Notes: a model not told the origin generated them from the letters alone. 64,000 nucleotides of DNA from Algicella marina (GCF_009931615.1 NZ_CP046620.1:3146501-3210500); one strand, 5' to 3'. Positions 17,612 to 28,306 are shown, numbered from the stretch's first letter. Numbers and translations are program-made.

Positions 17612-18448
17612 TCAATTTCCCGTGCTCTGAAGCCGTTCCGCGTGCCAGGCAACGTGATCGGCAGCGAAAGTCGAGACAAAGAAGTAACTGTGATCGTAAC
17701 CTTCCTGCATGCGGATTACCGCCGGCTGACGGCGCGCGGCCACTGCCTCGGCGAAGGATTCCGGTTTCAGCAGGTCAAGAAACTGGTCGGATGCGCCCTG
17801 GTCGATCAGGATATCGCCTTTCCAGCCCCGTTCCTTCAGGAGGATCGTGGCGTCGTAATCCGCCCATGTGCTTTCGTCATCGCCGAGATAGGCGCTGAAC
17901 TGCTTGCGTCCCCAATCCGACTGTGACGGGTTGACGATCGGTGCGAAGGCGGACAGCGAGGTGAACAGATCGGGGTTCTTCATGGCGATGGTCAGGGCGC
18001 CGTGGCCGCCCATCGAATGCCCGGTGATGCCGTGAAGACCGTTGGACGGCACGATACCCTGAACGATGCCGCGCAATTCCTGCACGATGTAGTCGTACAT
18101 GCGGAAGTGCGGCTTCCACGGATCCTGGGTCGCGTTTACATAGAACCCCGCGCCCATCCCCAGATCATAGGCGTCGTCGTCGGCAACGCCCTCACCGCGG
18201 GGTGAGGTGTCGGGGAAGACGAGAGCGATGCCGTGCTCGGCAGCGGCCTGCTGGAAGCCGCCCTTGGTCATCGCATTTTCGTGGGTGCAGGTCAGACCGG
18301 ACAGGTACCAGAGCACCGGTACGGACTTCTTTTTCGCTTCTTCCGGCAGGAAGACTGCAAAGGTCATATCCGTGCCGCACACTTCTGACGCGTGAGTGTA
18401 GACGTTCTGTTCGCCGCCGAAGCATCGGTTGGATGAGACAGGTTCCAT
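17612..18448 (-). CDS. fghA: S-formylglutathione hydrolase
   Basis: 278 residues from ATG 18448, 5 bases after the stop of the dehydrogenase gene. Esterase D family: nucleophile in GHSMGGHGA, Asp in DQGASD, His in EGYDHSYFF, and the LWYLSGLTCTHEN motif near residue 50. It hydrolyses S-formylglutathione to formate and glutathione in the cytoplasm, completing formaldehyde oxidation begun by the upstream enzyme. A 612-codon open frame extends upstream only because it runs through the neighbour in another frame. Confidence 0.95.
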   Translation of the reverse strand: MEPVSSNRCFGGEQNVYTHASEVCGTDMTFAVFLPEEAKKKSVPVLWYLSGLTCTHENAMTKGGFQQAAAEHGIALVFPDTSPRGEGVADDDAYDLGMGAGFYVNATQDPWKPHFRMYDYIVQELRGIVQGIVPSNGLHGITGHSMGGHGALTIAMKNPDLFTSLSAFAPIVNPSQSDWGRKQFSAYLGDDESTWADYDATILLKERGWKGDILIDQGASDQFLDLLKPESFAEAVAARRQPAVIRMQEGYDHSYFFVSTFAADHVAWHAERLQSTGN

Positions 18449-18453
18449 ATTCG

Positions 18454-19566
<1,113 letters not shown>

Positions 19567-19720
19567 CGGCATCTCTCCCTGTCTTCAATTGTATGCTCTT
19601 GGCGGCTTTGCCAAAAAGTACAAATAGCGAGGGCCATCCCACAACTAAGACCTTGGTGTGTGTTTTGCCGGATGGACAAGATCGGCGGATGGGCTAGGCT
19701 CCCGCATGGGAGGACTAGCC

Positions 19721-20326
19721 ATGAAAAAGCCTTGCATTCCGGGGGCCGTGCTGGCCGCGCTGTTCGCTTGGGCGCCGGCCCATGCCGCCGACTTTTCCGA
19801 TCCGACCTGGCCCTGCATCCAGCGCAAGGTCGAATCCCTGTCGCTGGGGCTGATGTGGCCGCTGCCGCTGCCCGAAGAGGTGGAACTGGACGGGGACGCG
19901 GAAGACCTCGCCGCCAAGCTGGCGCTGCGACGCGTCAGTCTCGAAGAGGCCGAGCAACTGATCTCGGAGTTCGTTGCCAGCCATCCCGATGCCGGGCCGG
20001 ACGTGCTGGGCGCGACGTTCAGGAAGGCGTTCGAGAAGCTGAACGCGGACCGCAAACGGTTGATCAACGGTATCGGTGAATACTCGCTGAAGCAGATTCA
20101 ACTGGCGGAGAAGATCGACGGGACGCGGGCCGAGATGGCCAAGCTGATGGAAGCCGCAGAACCGGATTTCGACAGGGTCGACGCGCTGGAAGAAGCCTTG
20201 GACTGGGATGAGCGGATCTACACGGACCGGCAGAAATCGCTGACTTATGTGTGTGAAACCCCGGTTTTGCTGGAGAAACGCGCGTATTCACTGGCGCAGA
20301 CACTTCTGGAACACGCCGGTAGCTGA
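19721..20326 (+). CDS. Conserved secreted protein of quinoprotein loci, unknown function
   Basis: 201 residues from ATG 19721, preceded by GGGAGG; an in-frame ATG at 19706 is less likely. Signal peptide ends AHAA. The mature protein starts DFSDPTWPCIQRKVESLS and is mostly predicted helix with charged stretches (residues 60-180), suggesting a coiled or helical bundle. C30 and a second Cys near 184 (YVCETP) could pair. I do not recognise a catalytic motif. Divergent from frmA and convergent with the metallohydrolase, so it is likely part of the same regulon. Confidence 0.75.
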   Translation: MKKPCIPGAVLAALFAWAPAHAADFSDPTWPCIQRKVESLSLGLMWPLPLPEEVELDGDAEDLAAKLALRRVSLEEAEQLISEFVASHPDAGPDVLGATFRKAFEKLNADRKRLINGIGEYSLKQIQLAEKIDGTRAEMAKLMEAAEPDFDRVDALEEALDWDERIYTDRQKSLTYVCETPVLLEKRAYSLAQTLLEHAGS

Positions 20327-20329
20327 GGG

Positions 20330-21355
20330 CTATTCCCATTCCAGTTCGGTAAAGGCGACGGTGGCGTTGCGCGGGTTGAACAGGTCGAAGAGTTGCCAGT
20401 TGGCGGCTTCGCCCTGACCGATCCGCTCCGCCGCCTGTGCAAGGCTGGCACCGGCCGCAACCTCCCGGCGGGCGTCGCCTTCAAGAACGTCGAGATAGTG
20501 GCGAACCGGGGCGGCGGCGGCAGGCCAGTCCAGCACCGGCCCCCCGTGGCCCGGAACGACGCGGGCGGCCGGGATTGCTGCCAGTTCCTCCAGGACCGAT
20601 TGCCAACCACCCAGCGATCCATCCAGTGCCGGCGTATGGACATGGAAGATCAGATCGCCGGTGAAGAGCGTGCCAGAGGTCTCATCCAGCACCGTCAGGT
20701 CGGTGCCGGTATGCGAGAGCGGCCAGGTGCGCAGCGAAATCATGCGGTCGCCGAGGTCGATTTCCATACTGTCTTCGACGGTAATCGTCGGTACGGCCAC
20801 ACTCGCCGGCAGTGTGTCCGCGGGATCGAGGCGGCCGATATAATTGGAGAGATAGGTCTGTTGACGGTCGCGCAGCGCATTCTCCAGCGCGTGATGACCG
20901 ACGATTTCCGCCCCTGCGTCGACGAAGACCGGTGCGCCGAAGATATGGTCCGGGTGCATATGGGTCAGAATCAGGTGGGAGATCGGCAACTGGGTGCGGG
21001 CGCGAATGGCGCGGTAGAGTTCCTCGCCCGCGCGGGCGGAACCGCCCGAGTCGATCACGGCGACCGAACGCGCACCGATAATGAAACCACTGTTGGAGAT
21101 GTCGCCGTAGGTTTCCGGCTCTGCATCTGCGATATGGCCGTGGTGGACGAAGACACCGGGGGCGGCCTCCGTCACCTCGGCGACGGGCCCCGTCGGGCGG
21201 CATTCCGTTCCTTCCACGGAATGGCCAAGCGGAGGGTACAAGACGAAAGGAACTCCGCATTCGGCCTGTGAGTCCGCCTCATGCCCGGGCACGAGGACCG
21301 CGCGGCAGACTTCCGGCTGCGCAAGCAGGCAGAGCGTGACGATTGCTTCGAACAT
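20330..21355 (-). CDS. Quinoprotein relay system zinc metallohydrolase (SoxH-like)
   Basis: 341 residues, metallo-beta-lactamase fold. Zinc ligands are visible: THMHPDH (H132, H134, D136, H137), H in PLSHTGTD, D in LFTGDL and H in VPGHGG. An N-terminal segment with Cys 9, 17, 33 and 52 precedes the hydrolase domain; the first 20 residues look like a weak signal. The family is SoxH-related and travels with SoxYZ-like carriers in quinoprotein loci. It could hydrolyse a thioester or persulfide on the carrier cysteine (inference). Confidence 0.88.
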   Translation of the reverse strand: MFEAIVTLCLLAQPEVCRAVLVPGHEADSQAECGVPFVLYPPLGHSVEGTECRPTGPVAEVTEAAPGVFVHHGHIADAEPETYGDISNSGFIIGARSVAVIDSGGSARAGEELYRAIRARTQLPISHLILTHMHPDHIFGAPVFVDAGAEIVGHHALENALRDRQQTYLSNYIGRLDPADTLPASVAVPTITVEDSMEIDLGDRMISLRTWPLSHTGTDLTVLDETSGTLFTGDLIFHVHTPALDGSLGGWQSVLEELAAIPAARVVPGHGGPVLDWPAAAAPVRHYLDVLEGDARREVAAGASLAQAAERIGQGEAANWQLFDLFNPRNATVAFTELEWE

Positions 21356-21476
21356 CTATCCCCCCATCCCCACCGGTGCCGGGCTTGTGAACGCCGAGCC
21401 TAAAGGCGAGATTTATTTTTTTCACATTCAATGCTAATGTTGCGACCGGTTTATAGCGTTTTCCGGAGTTTTAGCC

Positions 21477-22283
21477 ATGAAGTCTCTTCTCGCCGCCTCC
21501 CTTCTCGCCCTGATGGCTCAATCGGCGCTGGCCGCCGACACGACTGTCCGCAATCCGCTGACAGACGAGGGCAGTTGGGAGTATCTGCGCGAAGAGATGA
21601 TCGGTGACGCGGTGGCACAAGACGGCGCAGCCGTGTTCGAAGTTGAGGCCCCTTACCGTGCGCATGATGCCGCGACGGTGCCGGTGACGATCCACCAGAC
21701 TGGCGATGTGCCGATCAACAACTTCAAGGTGATCGTTGACGAGAACCCGGCGCCGATGGCCGGTCATTTCACGGTTGGCGAGGCGATGCTGCCGCTGGAT
21801 TTCGAGCTGCGGGTGCGGGTGGACATGTATTCCAACCTGCGGGTCGTGGCGGAAACACCGGATGGCGTGTTCATGGACGGCCGGTTCGTGAAAGCCTCCG
21901 GCGGATGCTCTGCCCCGGCGACGAAAGACGCAGCGCTGGCGCTGGCCTCGATGGGCCAGATGAAGCTGCGGCAATTTGGCGATGCACCGATGGCCAGTGG
22001 CCAGAAACGGGAAGCGCAGATCATGATCCGCCATCCGAACTATTCGGGAATGCAGCGCGACCAGATCACGCAGTTGTTCATGGAAGCGCATTTCATCAGC
22101 GATCTGGAAGTCTACCAGGGTGATGACCTGCTGTTCACGATGGAAGGTGGCATCTCGATCAGCGAGAATCCGGTGTTCCGGTTCACCTACACCGACAATG
22201 GCGCACCGACGTTGCGCATCCGGGCCGAGGACACGGAAGGCAACGTGTTCGAGCAGGAACTTGCGAAAGACGCCCGGACCTGA
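21477..22283 (+). CDS. Quinoprotein-associated SoxYZ-like fusion carrier protein (copy 2)
   Basis: 268 residues, signal peptide ending ALAA. Same layout as the copy at 9984: SoxY-like domain, carrier cysteine C144 in ASGGCSAPAT, then a SoxZ-like domain (HPNYSGMQRDQIT and GGISISENPVFRF). The two copies are clearly paralogous (HPSHSGMQMNQIS and GSISVSENPQISL in copy 1). Shine-Dalgarno CGGAG upstream; the region before it is AT-rich and divergent from the metallohydrolase, so a shared promoter is likely. Confidence 0.9.
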   Translation: MKSLLAASLLALMAQSALAADTTVRNPLTDEGSWEYLREEMIGDAVAQDGAAVFEVEAPYRAHDAATVPVTIHQTGDVPINNFKVIVDENPAPMAGHFTVGEAMLPLDFELRVRVDMYSNLRVVAETPDGVFMDGRFVKASGGCSAPATKDAALALASMGQMKLRQFGDAPMASGQKREAQIMIRHPNYSGMQRDQITQLFMEAHFISDLEVYQGDDLLFTMEGGISISENPVFRFTYTDNGAPTLRIRAEDTEGNVFEQELAKDART

Positions 22284-22305
22284 CGGACCGGGCAGTACCG
22301 CCACT

Positions 22306-22656
22306 TCAGAAACAGACGATTTCGGCTTCGGCCTGCGCCCGGCGCAGGTCTGCCACGGGCAGTTGCGCAGCCGGTGCGGAGCGGAAGATCGCCATGCGCT
22401 CCCCTCCCACCTGCTGCATGGAGAGAACGGTCTCCGCCTCCACGTATTTCTCATAAGGCAGGATCGACGCGATGGTGTCGATCGAGCATGAGCATCTGAT
22501 GAGCACATCCTGCCCCTGCCCGTTGGCTGCCATGCAACCAAAGACATAATCGGCGCGGGCGGCAGTGGGATAGTCGTTCAACTGTTCCTCGATGCTCTGA
22601 GCACCGGCGGCAGTGGCGAAAAACGCGGCGGCGATGATTGTCAGGCAACGCATCAT
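22306..22656 (-). CDS. Small secreted protein, unknown function
   Basis: 116 residues with a signal peptide (AAAFFATAAGA). The mature protein holds three central cysteines (VFGCMAANG, IRCSCSID) and one at the C-terminal end (EIVCF). The ATG overlaps the stop of the upstream gene (ATGA). Not recognised outside its context; the cysteine pattern would fit disulfides or metal binding. Convergent with the SoxYZ-like gene. Confidence 0.7.
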   Translation of the reverse strand: MMRCLTIIAAAFFATAAGAQSIEEQLNDYPTAARADYVFGCMAANGQGQDVLIRCSCSIDTIASILPYEKYVEAETVLSMQQVGGERMAIFRSAPAAQLPVADLRRAQAEAEIVCF

Positions 22657-23303
22657 TCGGCCTCCTGCGGCATCAGGACGAGAGTCTGGAAATAGATCGG
22701 CTCCTCGCCTTCGTCACCGGGAACGGAGGCCGTGAGGGAATGATACCAGCCCGGAACGGCATCCGACATCACTACGGTCAGTGCCAGATCGCCATAGCCC
22801 TTCATTCTGTCCACGTTCGGGTCGCCTTCGAACGGTCTCAGCGTAATGCTACGGGTCGGGATTTCCTCGTCGCCAAACGGCTGCACGGCCTCGCGCACCT
22901 CCGATGGCTGCACCAGCGAGTCCTTCACGCGGTTGCGGATATAAAACGGGCTGCCGCCGGCCTGCTGGGCTACATCGCGGATGACGGATTCGTAAAAATA
23001 CATGATCATCGGGTTGCCGACACTTGCGGGGAAGCTGCCGATCCGGCGGCTGCGGTCATCCTTGTGAAAGGAAAGGTCGGCCATGTTCTCATCGGTGATG
23101 GCGAGTTGCACGGAGCCGGTGGCATTTTCGGCCTGACCGGCGTCGGCGGCGATTTCCGTCGTCTTGGCGTAGGTGAGGGTGGTTTCGCGGCTCAATTCAT
23201 CGAGCGTGCCTTCCTTGAACAGCAGGTCATAGGTCTCTGCTGATTGTGCAGGCAGGGCGAAGGCAATCGCCAGGATTGCCAGAGTGCGGGTGAAGCGATG
23301 CAT
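22653..23303 (-). CDS. Secreted protein of quinoprotein locus, unknown function
   Basis: 216 residues, signal peptide ending PAQSA. Mature sequence is mixed beta with the segment GNPMIMYFYESVIRDVAQQ near residue 95 and no cysteines. No catalytic motif recognised. Preceded by GGAGAGA. It sits 65 bases after the sensor kinase gene on the same strand and is coupled to the following small secreted protein. Confidence 0.72.
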   Translation of the reverse strand: MHRFTRTLAILAIAFALPAQSAETYDLLFKEGTLDELSRETTLTYAKTTEIAADAGQAENATGSVQLAITDENMADLSFHKDDRSRRIGSFPASVGNPMIMYFYESVIRDVAQQAGGSPFYIRNRVKDSLVQPSEVREAVQPFGDEEIPTRSITLRPFEGDPNVDRMKGYGDLALTVVMSDAVPGWYHSLTASVPGDEGEEPIYFQTLVLMPQEAE

Positions 23304-23368
23304 TTCTCTCTCCTGTCTGGTGCGACCATACTCTGCGGCAGGTTCGTGTCACCGGATACTTTCGTCTT

Positions 23369-25600
23369 TTAACTTACGCCGGCAGCGCGGGTTTTCCAGT
23401 CTATCAGCGAGCGCAGGCGTGAAGGTTGCACGGGCTTGGTGAGGACCGAGAAGCGGTGGATGCTGCCGGCGGTGAGCAGGCTCTCCTCCCGGTTGGCGGT
23501 GATCATGATGGCCGGTATGTCGGTGCCGGTGCCGGAGCGGATCGCCCGGATCGACTTCATGCCGTTGTCGTCGTCATCAAGCTGGTAGTCCGCAAGGATG
23601 ATGTCGGGCGCCATGCCGATCTCATCGACCAGTTTCAGGGCGGCCTCCGTGGAATCTGCACCAAGCACGCTGGCGCCCCAGCTTTCCAGCATCTGGGTGG
23701 TGGCGAAGAGGACGTTGGGGTCATTCTCTATGATCAGGACGATCAGATCCATGTCCTGATTGCGCGGACTGGGGGCTGGCGCTTTCTGTTCACTCCTGCC
23801 GAGACCTGCCTGAACGACCGGCAACTCAATTGAAAAGACGGAGCCGACACCCGGTTTCGAGCGGACCCGGACCTTATGGCCGAGGTGGCGGCACGCCCGT
23901 TCCACGATCGAGAGACCGAGACCCATTCCATAACCGGACTTGCTGGGGCCTATGCGGGTGAACTCCGTAAATATCCGATGCTGATCTTTCTTGGAAATGC
24001 CGATGCCTGTATCCCAGACCTCCAGCGCCACTGTGTCGCCCCGACGCCGACACCCGACGACGATACGACCTTTTTCGGTATACTGGATCGCGTTGACGAC
24101 GAGGTTCTGGAGCGAGCGCAGCAGATAGCGCTGATCACTTCGCACCCAGAGGGAAGACGGCAAGATGGAGAGCATCAGGTCCTTTTCCTCGGCCATCTGG
24201 GAAAAGTCTTCCCGGATCGTGCGCAGTATATCCTCCACTGGGAAGTCGTTGACGGTAAGTTCGGTTCCCGTGGAGTCCAGCCGGGACACATCCAGCAACG
24301 CGTGCAGCAACTGTTCTATGGAGCGGAAAGAGCCTTCGAGACGGTTCACCGTCTCCGAGAGTTTCTCATCGCCGTTGAACTCCAGAAGATTGGAGATCAG
24401 AAGCTTGGCGGCGTTGATCGGTTGCAGGAGGTCGTGGCTGGCGGCGGCGAGGAAGCGCGTCTTGGAGGAGACGGCGGCCTCGGCCTCTTCCTTGGCGAGC
24501 CGCAACTGCTCTTCCACCTTGGCCTGTTGCTGATGCTGTTCACGCAGGCGGGCGTTTGCTTCCGTCAACTCGGCGGTGCGGTCCTGCACACGCTTCTCCA
24601 GCATCTCGGTTGTCTGGTATTCGACCGTCACGTCCATCACGTTGACAATGAAACCGCCATCCGGCAGCCCGTGGACCTGAATGTCGAGGATGGCGCCGTT
24701 GGCATGGCGGATGCGGCTGGCCAGCGTGCCCTTGACCCGCAAAATCTCCGCCCATCGCTCTATTCCCTGATCAGGATCGGCGGTGGCGATAAGCTGGTTC
24801 TTCTTGACGAATTCGAGGATCTGGACGATGGCGGTGCCCTCGCGGGTCAGGGCGAAGGGCAGGCCGAGGATCTCTCCGAACCTTGCATTGTTGATCAGGA
24901 GCGTGCCTTCGGCCGAGAACGTGCACACGCCCTGCGCCATGTGATCGAAGGCCGCCTGCAGGAAATGCGCCTGCTCGTCGATCAACCTGTCCTTTTCCAG
25001 CCTGTTGCGGCGAACGACGGAGGTGATTTCCGTCAGCAGGACCACATTGTTCTCGGAACTGGTCTGCTTGTGCGAGACCTGAAACCAGCGATCGTTGCGC
25101 AGCGCGATGACGAATGGTGCTGCGTGAGAGGGCTTGCGGTTGACGGAGGGCCTGCGGTTGCCCTCTCTGCTGATCTTGACTGAAGGGCTGGATTCCAGCG
25201 CACTGAAGAAATCATCGAAGGCCAGACCCGGCTGAATGGTCTCGGATATGTCAGGGATCAGTTTCTTGAACAGGTCGTTGAAGATTCTCAGGTGCCCGTC
25301 GGTAAAAAGGGCGAACCCGCCTTCCATGGAATCCAGCGCATCGCCGAGGTTGCGCTGCATCTGTTCGCGGGCAGTTTCCGCAGTTTCCAGCTGGTAGGAA
25401 GCGCGGCCAAGGGTGTCGAGGGCACGTTCAAGGTCGCGGGTTTTCTCCGAGACCTCGCCTTGCAGGGCGATGGCCGACTGGAACAGCGAGTAGGCGGAGC
25501 CGCCGATGTCGTGCTCTCTGTTCGCGCGGGAGATCAGCGCATCGATGATCTTGGACTGCTTCCTTACCTGAACCTCCAGCGGGTCTCGCGGGTCGATCAA
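23369..25600 (-). CDS. Hybrid sensor histidine kinase/response regulator (FlhS/RfdS, NahK-like)
   Basis: 743 residues, no transmembrane segment. N-terminal helical and PAS-like parts (about 80-200 and 205-330), a coiled coil around 330-375, phosphoacceptor H389 in AAASHDLLQP, N-box N499/N503, DTGIG at 530-534, GMGLGLS at 559-565, and a C-terminal receiver domain with E625/D627, phosphorylatable D671, T701 and K722. This resembles NahK/ErcS'-type kinases and the FlhS/RfdS kinases that control formaldehyde oxidation in Paracoccus and Rhodobacter. The ATG overlaps the FIST gene stop (ATGA), so sensing by the FIST protein is likely. Confidence 0.9.
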   Translation of the reverse strand: MIDPRDPLEVQVRKQSKIIDALISRANREHDIGGSAYSLFQSAIALQGEVSEKTRDLERALDTLGRASYQLETAETAREQMQRNLGDALDSMEGGFALFTDGHLRIFNDLFKKLIPDISETIQPGLAFDDFFSALESSPSVKISREGNRRPSVNRKPSHAAPFVIALRNDRWFQVSHKQTSSENNVVLLTEITSVVRRNRLEKDRLIDEQAHFLQAAFDHMAQGVCTFSAEGTLLINNARFGEILGLPFALTREGTAIVQILEFVKKNQLIATADPDQGIERWAEILRVKGTLASRIRHANGAILDIQVHGLPDGGFIVNVMDVTVEYQTTEMLEKRVQDRTAELTEANARLREQHQQQAKVEEQLRLAKEEAEAAVSSKTRFLAAASHDLLQPINAAKLLISNLLEFNGDEKLSETVNRLEGSFRSIEQLLHALLDVSRLDSTGTELTVNDFPVEDILRTIREDFSQMAEEKDLMLSILPSSLWVRSDQRYLLRSLQNLVVNAIQYTEKGRIVVGCRRRGDTVALEVWDTGIGISKKDQHRIFTEFTRIGPSKSGYGMGLGLSIVERACRHLGHKVRVRSKPGVGSVFSIELPVVQAGLGRSEQKAPAPSPRNQDMDLIVLIIENDPNVLFATTQMLESWGASVLGADSTEAALKLVDEIGMAPDIILADYQLDDDDNGMKSIRAIRSGTGTDIPAIMITANREESLLTAGSIHRFSVLTKPVQPSRLRSLIDWKTRAAGVS

Positions 25601-26769
25601 AACGGCAGCCTCTCGGTCGTCGGGAAAAAGGCGATACCCACGAATGTCTGGTTCACGTGGACGCCCCGGTGCTGCTCCCCATAGGTGTTGAAGCCGAGGA
25701 CACGGTGGGATTTCAGCAGTTCAGAAGCCGGCTTCGTCAGCCCGTTCTGCTCGATCTCCAGCCGGCGCAGGAAGCAATCGAAGCCGAGGATGAAATCGGG
25801 CTTCGCCCCCGCGCGATCCGGCAGGGAAAGACAGGTATCCATGGTCCGCAGTATCTCCTGGCCACGGCCAAGGGTGAGCAGGAGACCGTCGTCGATGGCG
25901 GAAAAGAAGGAGAGGGCGTTATCGCCGACGACCTGCTGGATCGCGCGGACATGCCAGGCATTGTGATTGCGCACGAGCACCGGGTTCTCGGCAAAGACCT
26001 GCGGCGAAAGATCGGCGATGTCGCGTTCGATGAGGCGGGCGTATTCCTGCGCCGCCGGGGAGCCGTTGATCTCCAGCACAAGCCGTTCCTCCGGTACCGC
26101 ACGGGTAACGACCATGCGTTTTTCTGTGGGAAGAAAATGATCGAATCCGAGTTCGAGGAAGGAGAGATCGGTCTCCAGCAGCACGAGCAGCGCGGCATTG
26201 CCGTGGGCCTGGCCGCCATGAAGTACGAAAGTCTCGTCAAAGGCGAGGCCATGGCCGGCGGAACCGCCGCAGACAGGGACATCTTCCAGCCCTGCCTCCA
26301 GCGCGGCCACCAGAACGTCCTCCTGCTTGGAAAGGCCATCGGCGAAGATGAGGGCGAGACGGTTCCAGTTGGCCGTCCTTTGGAAGCGGGTGGAAAGGCG
26401 GCGTGCCTCTGTCGCCGTCTGCTCTATGGACACTGGCTTCAGCGGCTTGATCAGTGTGGAAGCACAGCGGAAATGATCCTTGGGAAAGGCGATGAGCAGC
26501 AACGCGTCATCCTGATATCCGCTGTTGGTGATCTGGCCTGCGGTGGTGCAGCCGAAGACCGGCGTGGAAGGCAACAATCGGCCCATTTCGCTGACGACGA
26601 TGTGCGGATCAAGCGCATCCGGCACGAAGGCGAGGACGAAGCAGGAGCCGGTTTCGCGCAGGGATGCCAGCGCCTCGCGTACGGCGGCCACGGGATCCCG
26701 CGCATGGGAAACGCCCACCCCGACGAGTGACGGGCTGGGTTGTGTCTGGTGCACCGCTGCGTCCATCAC
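25597..26769 (-). CDS. FIST-domain sensory protein (NosP-like)
   Basis: 390 residues. An N-terminal FIST domain (about 15-225; PVFGCTTAGQITNSGY, VCGGSAGHG) is followed by a FIST_C domain (about 230-375; YARLIERDIADLS, ILGFDCFLRRLE). FIST proteins encoded next to NahK-type kinases include NosP, a haem nitric-oxide sensor; whether this one binds haem or NO cannot be told from sequence alone. Starts 3 bases after the response regulator gene and overlaps the kinase gene, giving the order regulator - sensor - kinase. Confidence 0.87.
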   Translation of the reverse strand: MMDAAVHQTQPSPSLVGVGVSHARDPVAAVREALASLRETGSCFVLAFVPDALDPHIVVSEMGRLLPSTPVFGCTTAGQITNSGYQDDALLLIAFPKDHFRCASTLIKPLKPVSIEQTATEARRLSTRFQRTANWNRLALIFADGLSKQEDVLVAALEAGLEDVPVCGGSAGHGLAFDETFVLHGGQAHGNAALLVLLETDLSFLELGFDHFLPTEKRMVVTRAVPEERLVLEINGSPAAQEYARLIERDIADLSPQVFAENPVLVRNHNAWHVRAIQQVVGDNALSFFSAIDDGLLLTLGRGQEILRTMDTCLSLPDRAGAKPDFILGFDCFLRRLEIEQNGLTKPASELLKSHRVLGFNTYGEQHRGVHVNQTFVGIAFFPTTERLPF

Positions 26770-26772
26770 TGG

Positions 26773-27495
26773 CTAGCTCAGCAGCGCGCGGGCATCCGCT
26801 TCGGAAAGGCTGGAATTCTCGTCGAAGCTGGCACTGCGGACCAGAACGGCGGCCTGTGTGCGGTTGTTTACACCCAGGCGGCGCAGCAGGGCTGTGATGT
26901 GTGCCTTTACCGTCGCTTCCGCCAGCGAGAGTTCATAGGCGATCTGCTTGTTCGGCTTGCCCGCGCAGATCAGGCGCATGATGCGGCTCTGCTGCGGAGT
27001 CAGATCTGCGATGCGCTGGGCGATTTCCTGCGCCGACATTTCCTCGGGCGTGGGTCGGGCAGAGGAAGAATATTGCGCCGGCAGGTACTTGCGCCCTTCC
27101 CGGATCGTCATGAGAGCTTCCTGAAGCACCTTGTGCGAGGAGTCCTTGGTGACGAAACCGGCTGCGCCTGCGGACATCATCGCCTGAATCGCCTCGGTCG
27201 AGGACTCCGCCGAGATCACCAGAACCGGCACATCGGGCAACTTGTCCTTGATCTTCAGAAAGCCCGAGAGGCCAGTGACGTCCGGCAAACGCAGATCCAG
27301 GATCACGAGATCGGGCGAGAAGCGTGCGCCGACCAGTTTCAGCCCCTCGTTGAGCGAGTTGGCCTTCTTGATCGAGCGCGCATCGTAAATCCGCTCCAGA
27401 CTCGACGCGAGAGCGTCACAGTAGAGCGGATGATCGTCGATCACGAGAACCGACTGGATAATGACTTTGGTGTGCGTTTCCTTTTCAGAAATCAT
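26773..27495 (-). CDS. LuxR-family response regulator (FlhR/RfdR-like)
   Basis: 240 residues from ATG 27495 with a GGGAGG Shine-Dalgarno; the ATG at 27675 is inside unrelated sequence. Receiver domain with D20/D21, phosphorylatable D67 (VILDLRLPD), S95 and K117, then a LuxR-type helix-turn-helix at about 165-230 (LTPQQSRIMRLICAGKPNKQ, ATVKAHITALLRRLGV). Related regulators FlhR, RfdR and AgmR/ErbR activate quinoprotein and formaldehyde oxidation genes. It is the best candidate activator of xoxF, frmA-fghA and the accessory operons here. Confidence 0.9.
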   Translation of the reverse strand: MISEKETHTKVIIQSVLVIDDHPLYCDALASSLERIYDARSIKKANSLNEGLKLVGARFSPDLVILDLRLPDVTGLSGFLKIKDKLPDVPVLVISAESSTEAIQAMMSAGAAGFVTKDSSHKVLQEALMTIREGRKYLPAQYSSSARPTPEEMSAQEIAQRIADLTPQQSRIMRLICAGKPNKQIAYELSLAEATVKAHITALLRRLGVNNRTQAAVLVRSASFDENSSLSEADARALLS

Positions 27496-27614
27496 CACGC
27501 GGGCCCTCCCTAGGCTATGGAGAATTAAGACATCGCGCCCCGGGGGAGTCAACTCGATCGCGGCCTTTCCCACCTTGCAGGAAAGGCCCAAGCGACCATG
27601 CGGGGCTGTGGATG

Positions 27615-28232
27615 TCAGGTGCGGGACTTGGCCACGTGGGTTGCGATCGCATCCATCAGGGGCGGCGAGAGGCAATCATAGGGCTCCAGCCCCAGTTCCC
27701 GCAGGCGGCCGCGCACACCATCCATCCGCGACGGGTCCACACCGGTTTCGATGATCGAGGACACGAAGGCCGCGAACTCGGGCTGGGACCAGCCGGACTG
27801 GTCCGACAATTCCGTGTGAACGAAGTCGAGGCCGTGGAACGGGTGGCCGGTGTTCTCGATGCGGCCATACATATGGACTCCGCAGCCCTTGCAGGCATGG
27901 CGCTGGATCGCGGCGGTTGGGTCTACAACCTCCAGCTTGTCTTCGTTGGCGGTAACCTTCACGTGGTCACGACCGACAACTGCGACGACGGAAAAGATTG
28001 CGCCGTCCGGCTTCCAGCACTTGGAACACCCGCAGGCATGGTTGTGTGCTGTCTGCGCGGAGATTTCCACAATCACGGGATCGGTCGCGCATTTGCATTT
28101 GATAGTTCCGCCGGAAAAACTGCTTGATCCGGGTTTCACCCCTTTGTCTACGGCGGGGTGGATTTTCACAGATGCATATTGGTTCGCAGGCGGTTTTGCG
28201 CCGCCACCAAACAGGCTGTCGAAGAGACCCAT
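27615..28232 (-). CDS. gfa: S-(hydroxymethyl)glutathione synthase / glutathione-dependent formaldehyde-activating protein
   Basis: 205 residues from ATG 28232 ([11 protein letters not shown]), with GGGAGC upstream. Zinc cysteines are seen in [23 protein letters not shown] and [13 protein letters not shown], the Gfa pattern; length fits Gfa of Paracoccus (about 190). Gfa was described as speeding condensation of formaldehyde with glutathione, though that activity has been questioned; it may instead bind glutathione. It supplies or buffers the FrmA substrate. Lies between the Bat/Mxa-like operon and the regulators. Confidence 0.9.
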   Translation of the reverse strand: MGLFDSLFGGGAKPPANQYASVKIHPAVDKGVKPGSSSFSGGTIKCKCATDPVIVEISAQTAHNHACGCSKCWKPDGAIFSVVAVVGRDHVKVTANEDKLEVVDPTAAIQRHACKGCGVHMYGRIENTGHPFHGLDFVHTELSDQSGWSQPEFAAFVSSIIETGVDPSRMDGVRGRLRELGLEPYDCLSPPLMDAIATHVAKSRT

Positions 28233-28306
28233 TGTTCGCTCCCTATAAATTATTGGTTCTTGTTGGTCGTGCGCGAATGGTCTCTCAACCATTGGTATTA
28301 GGCAAC

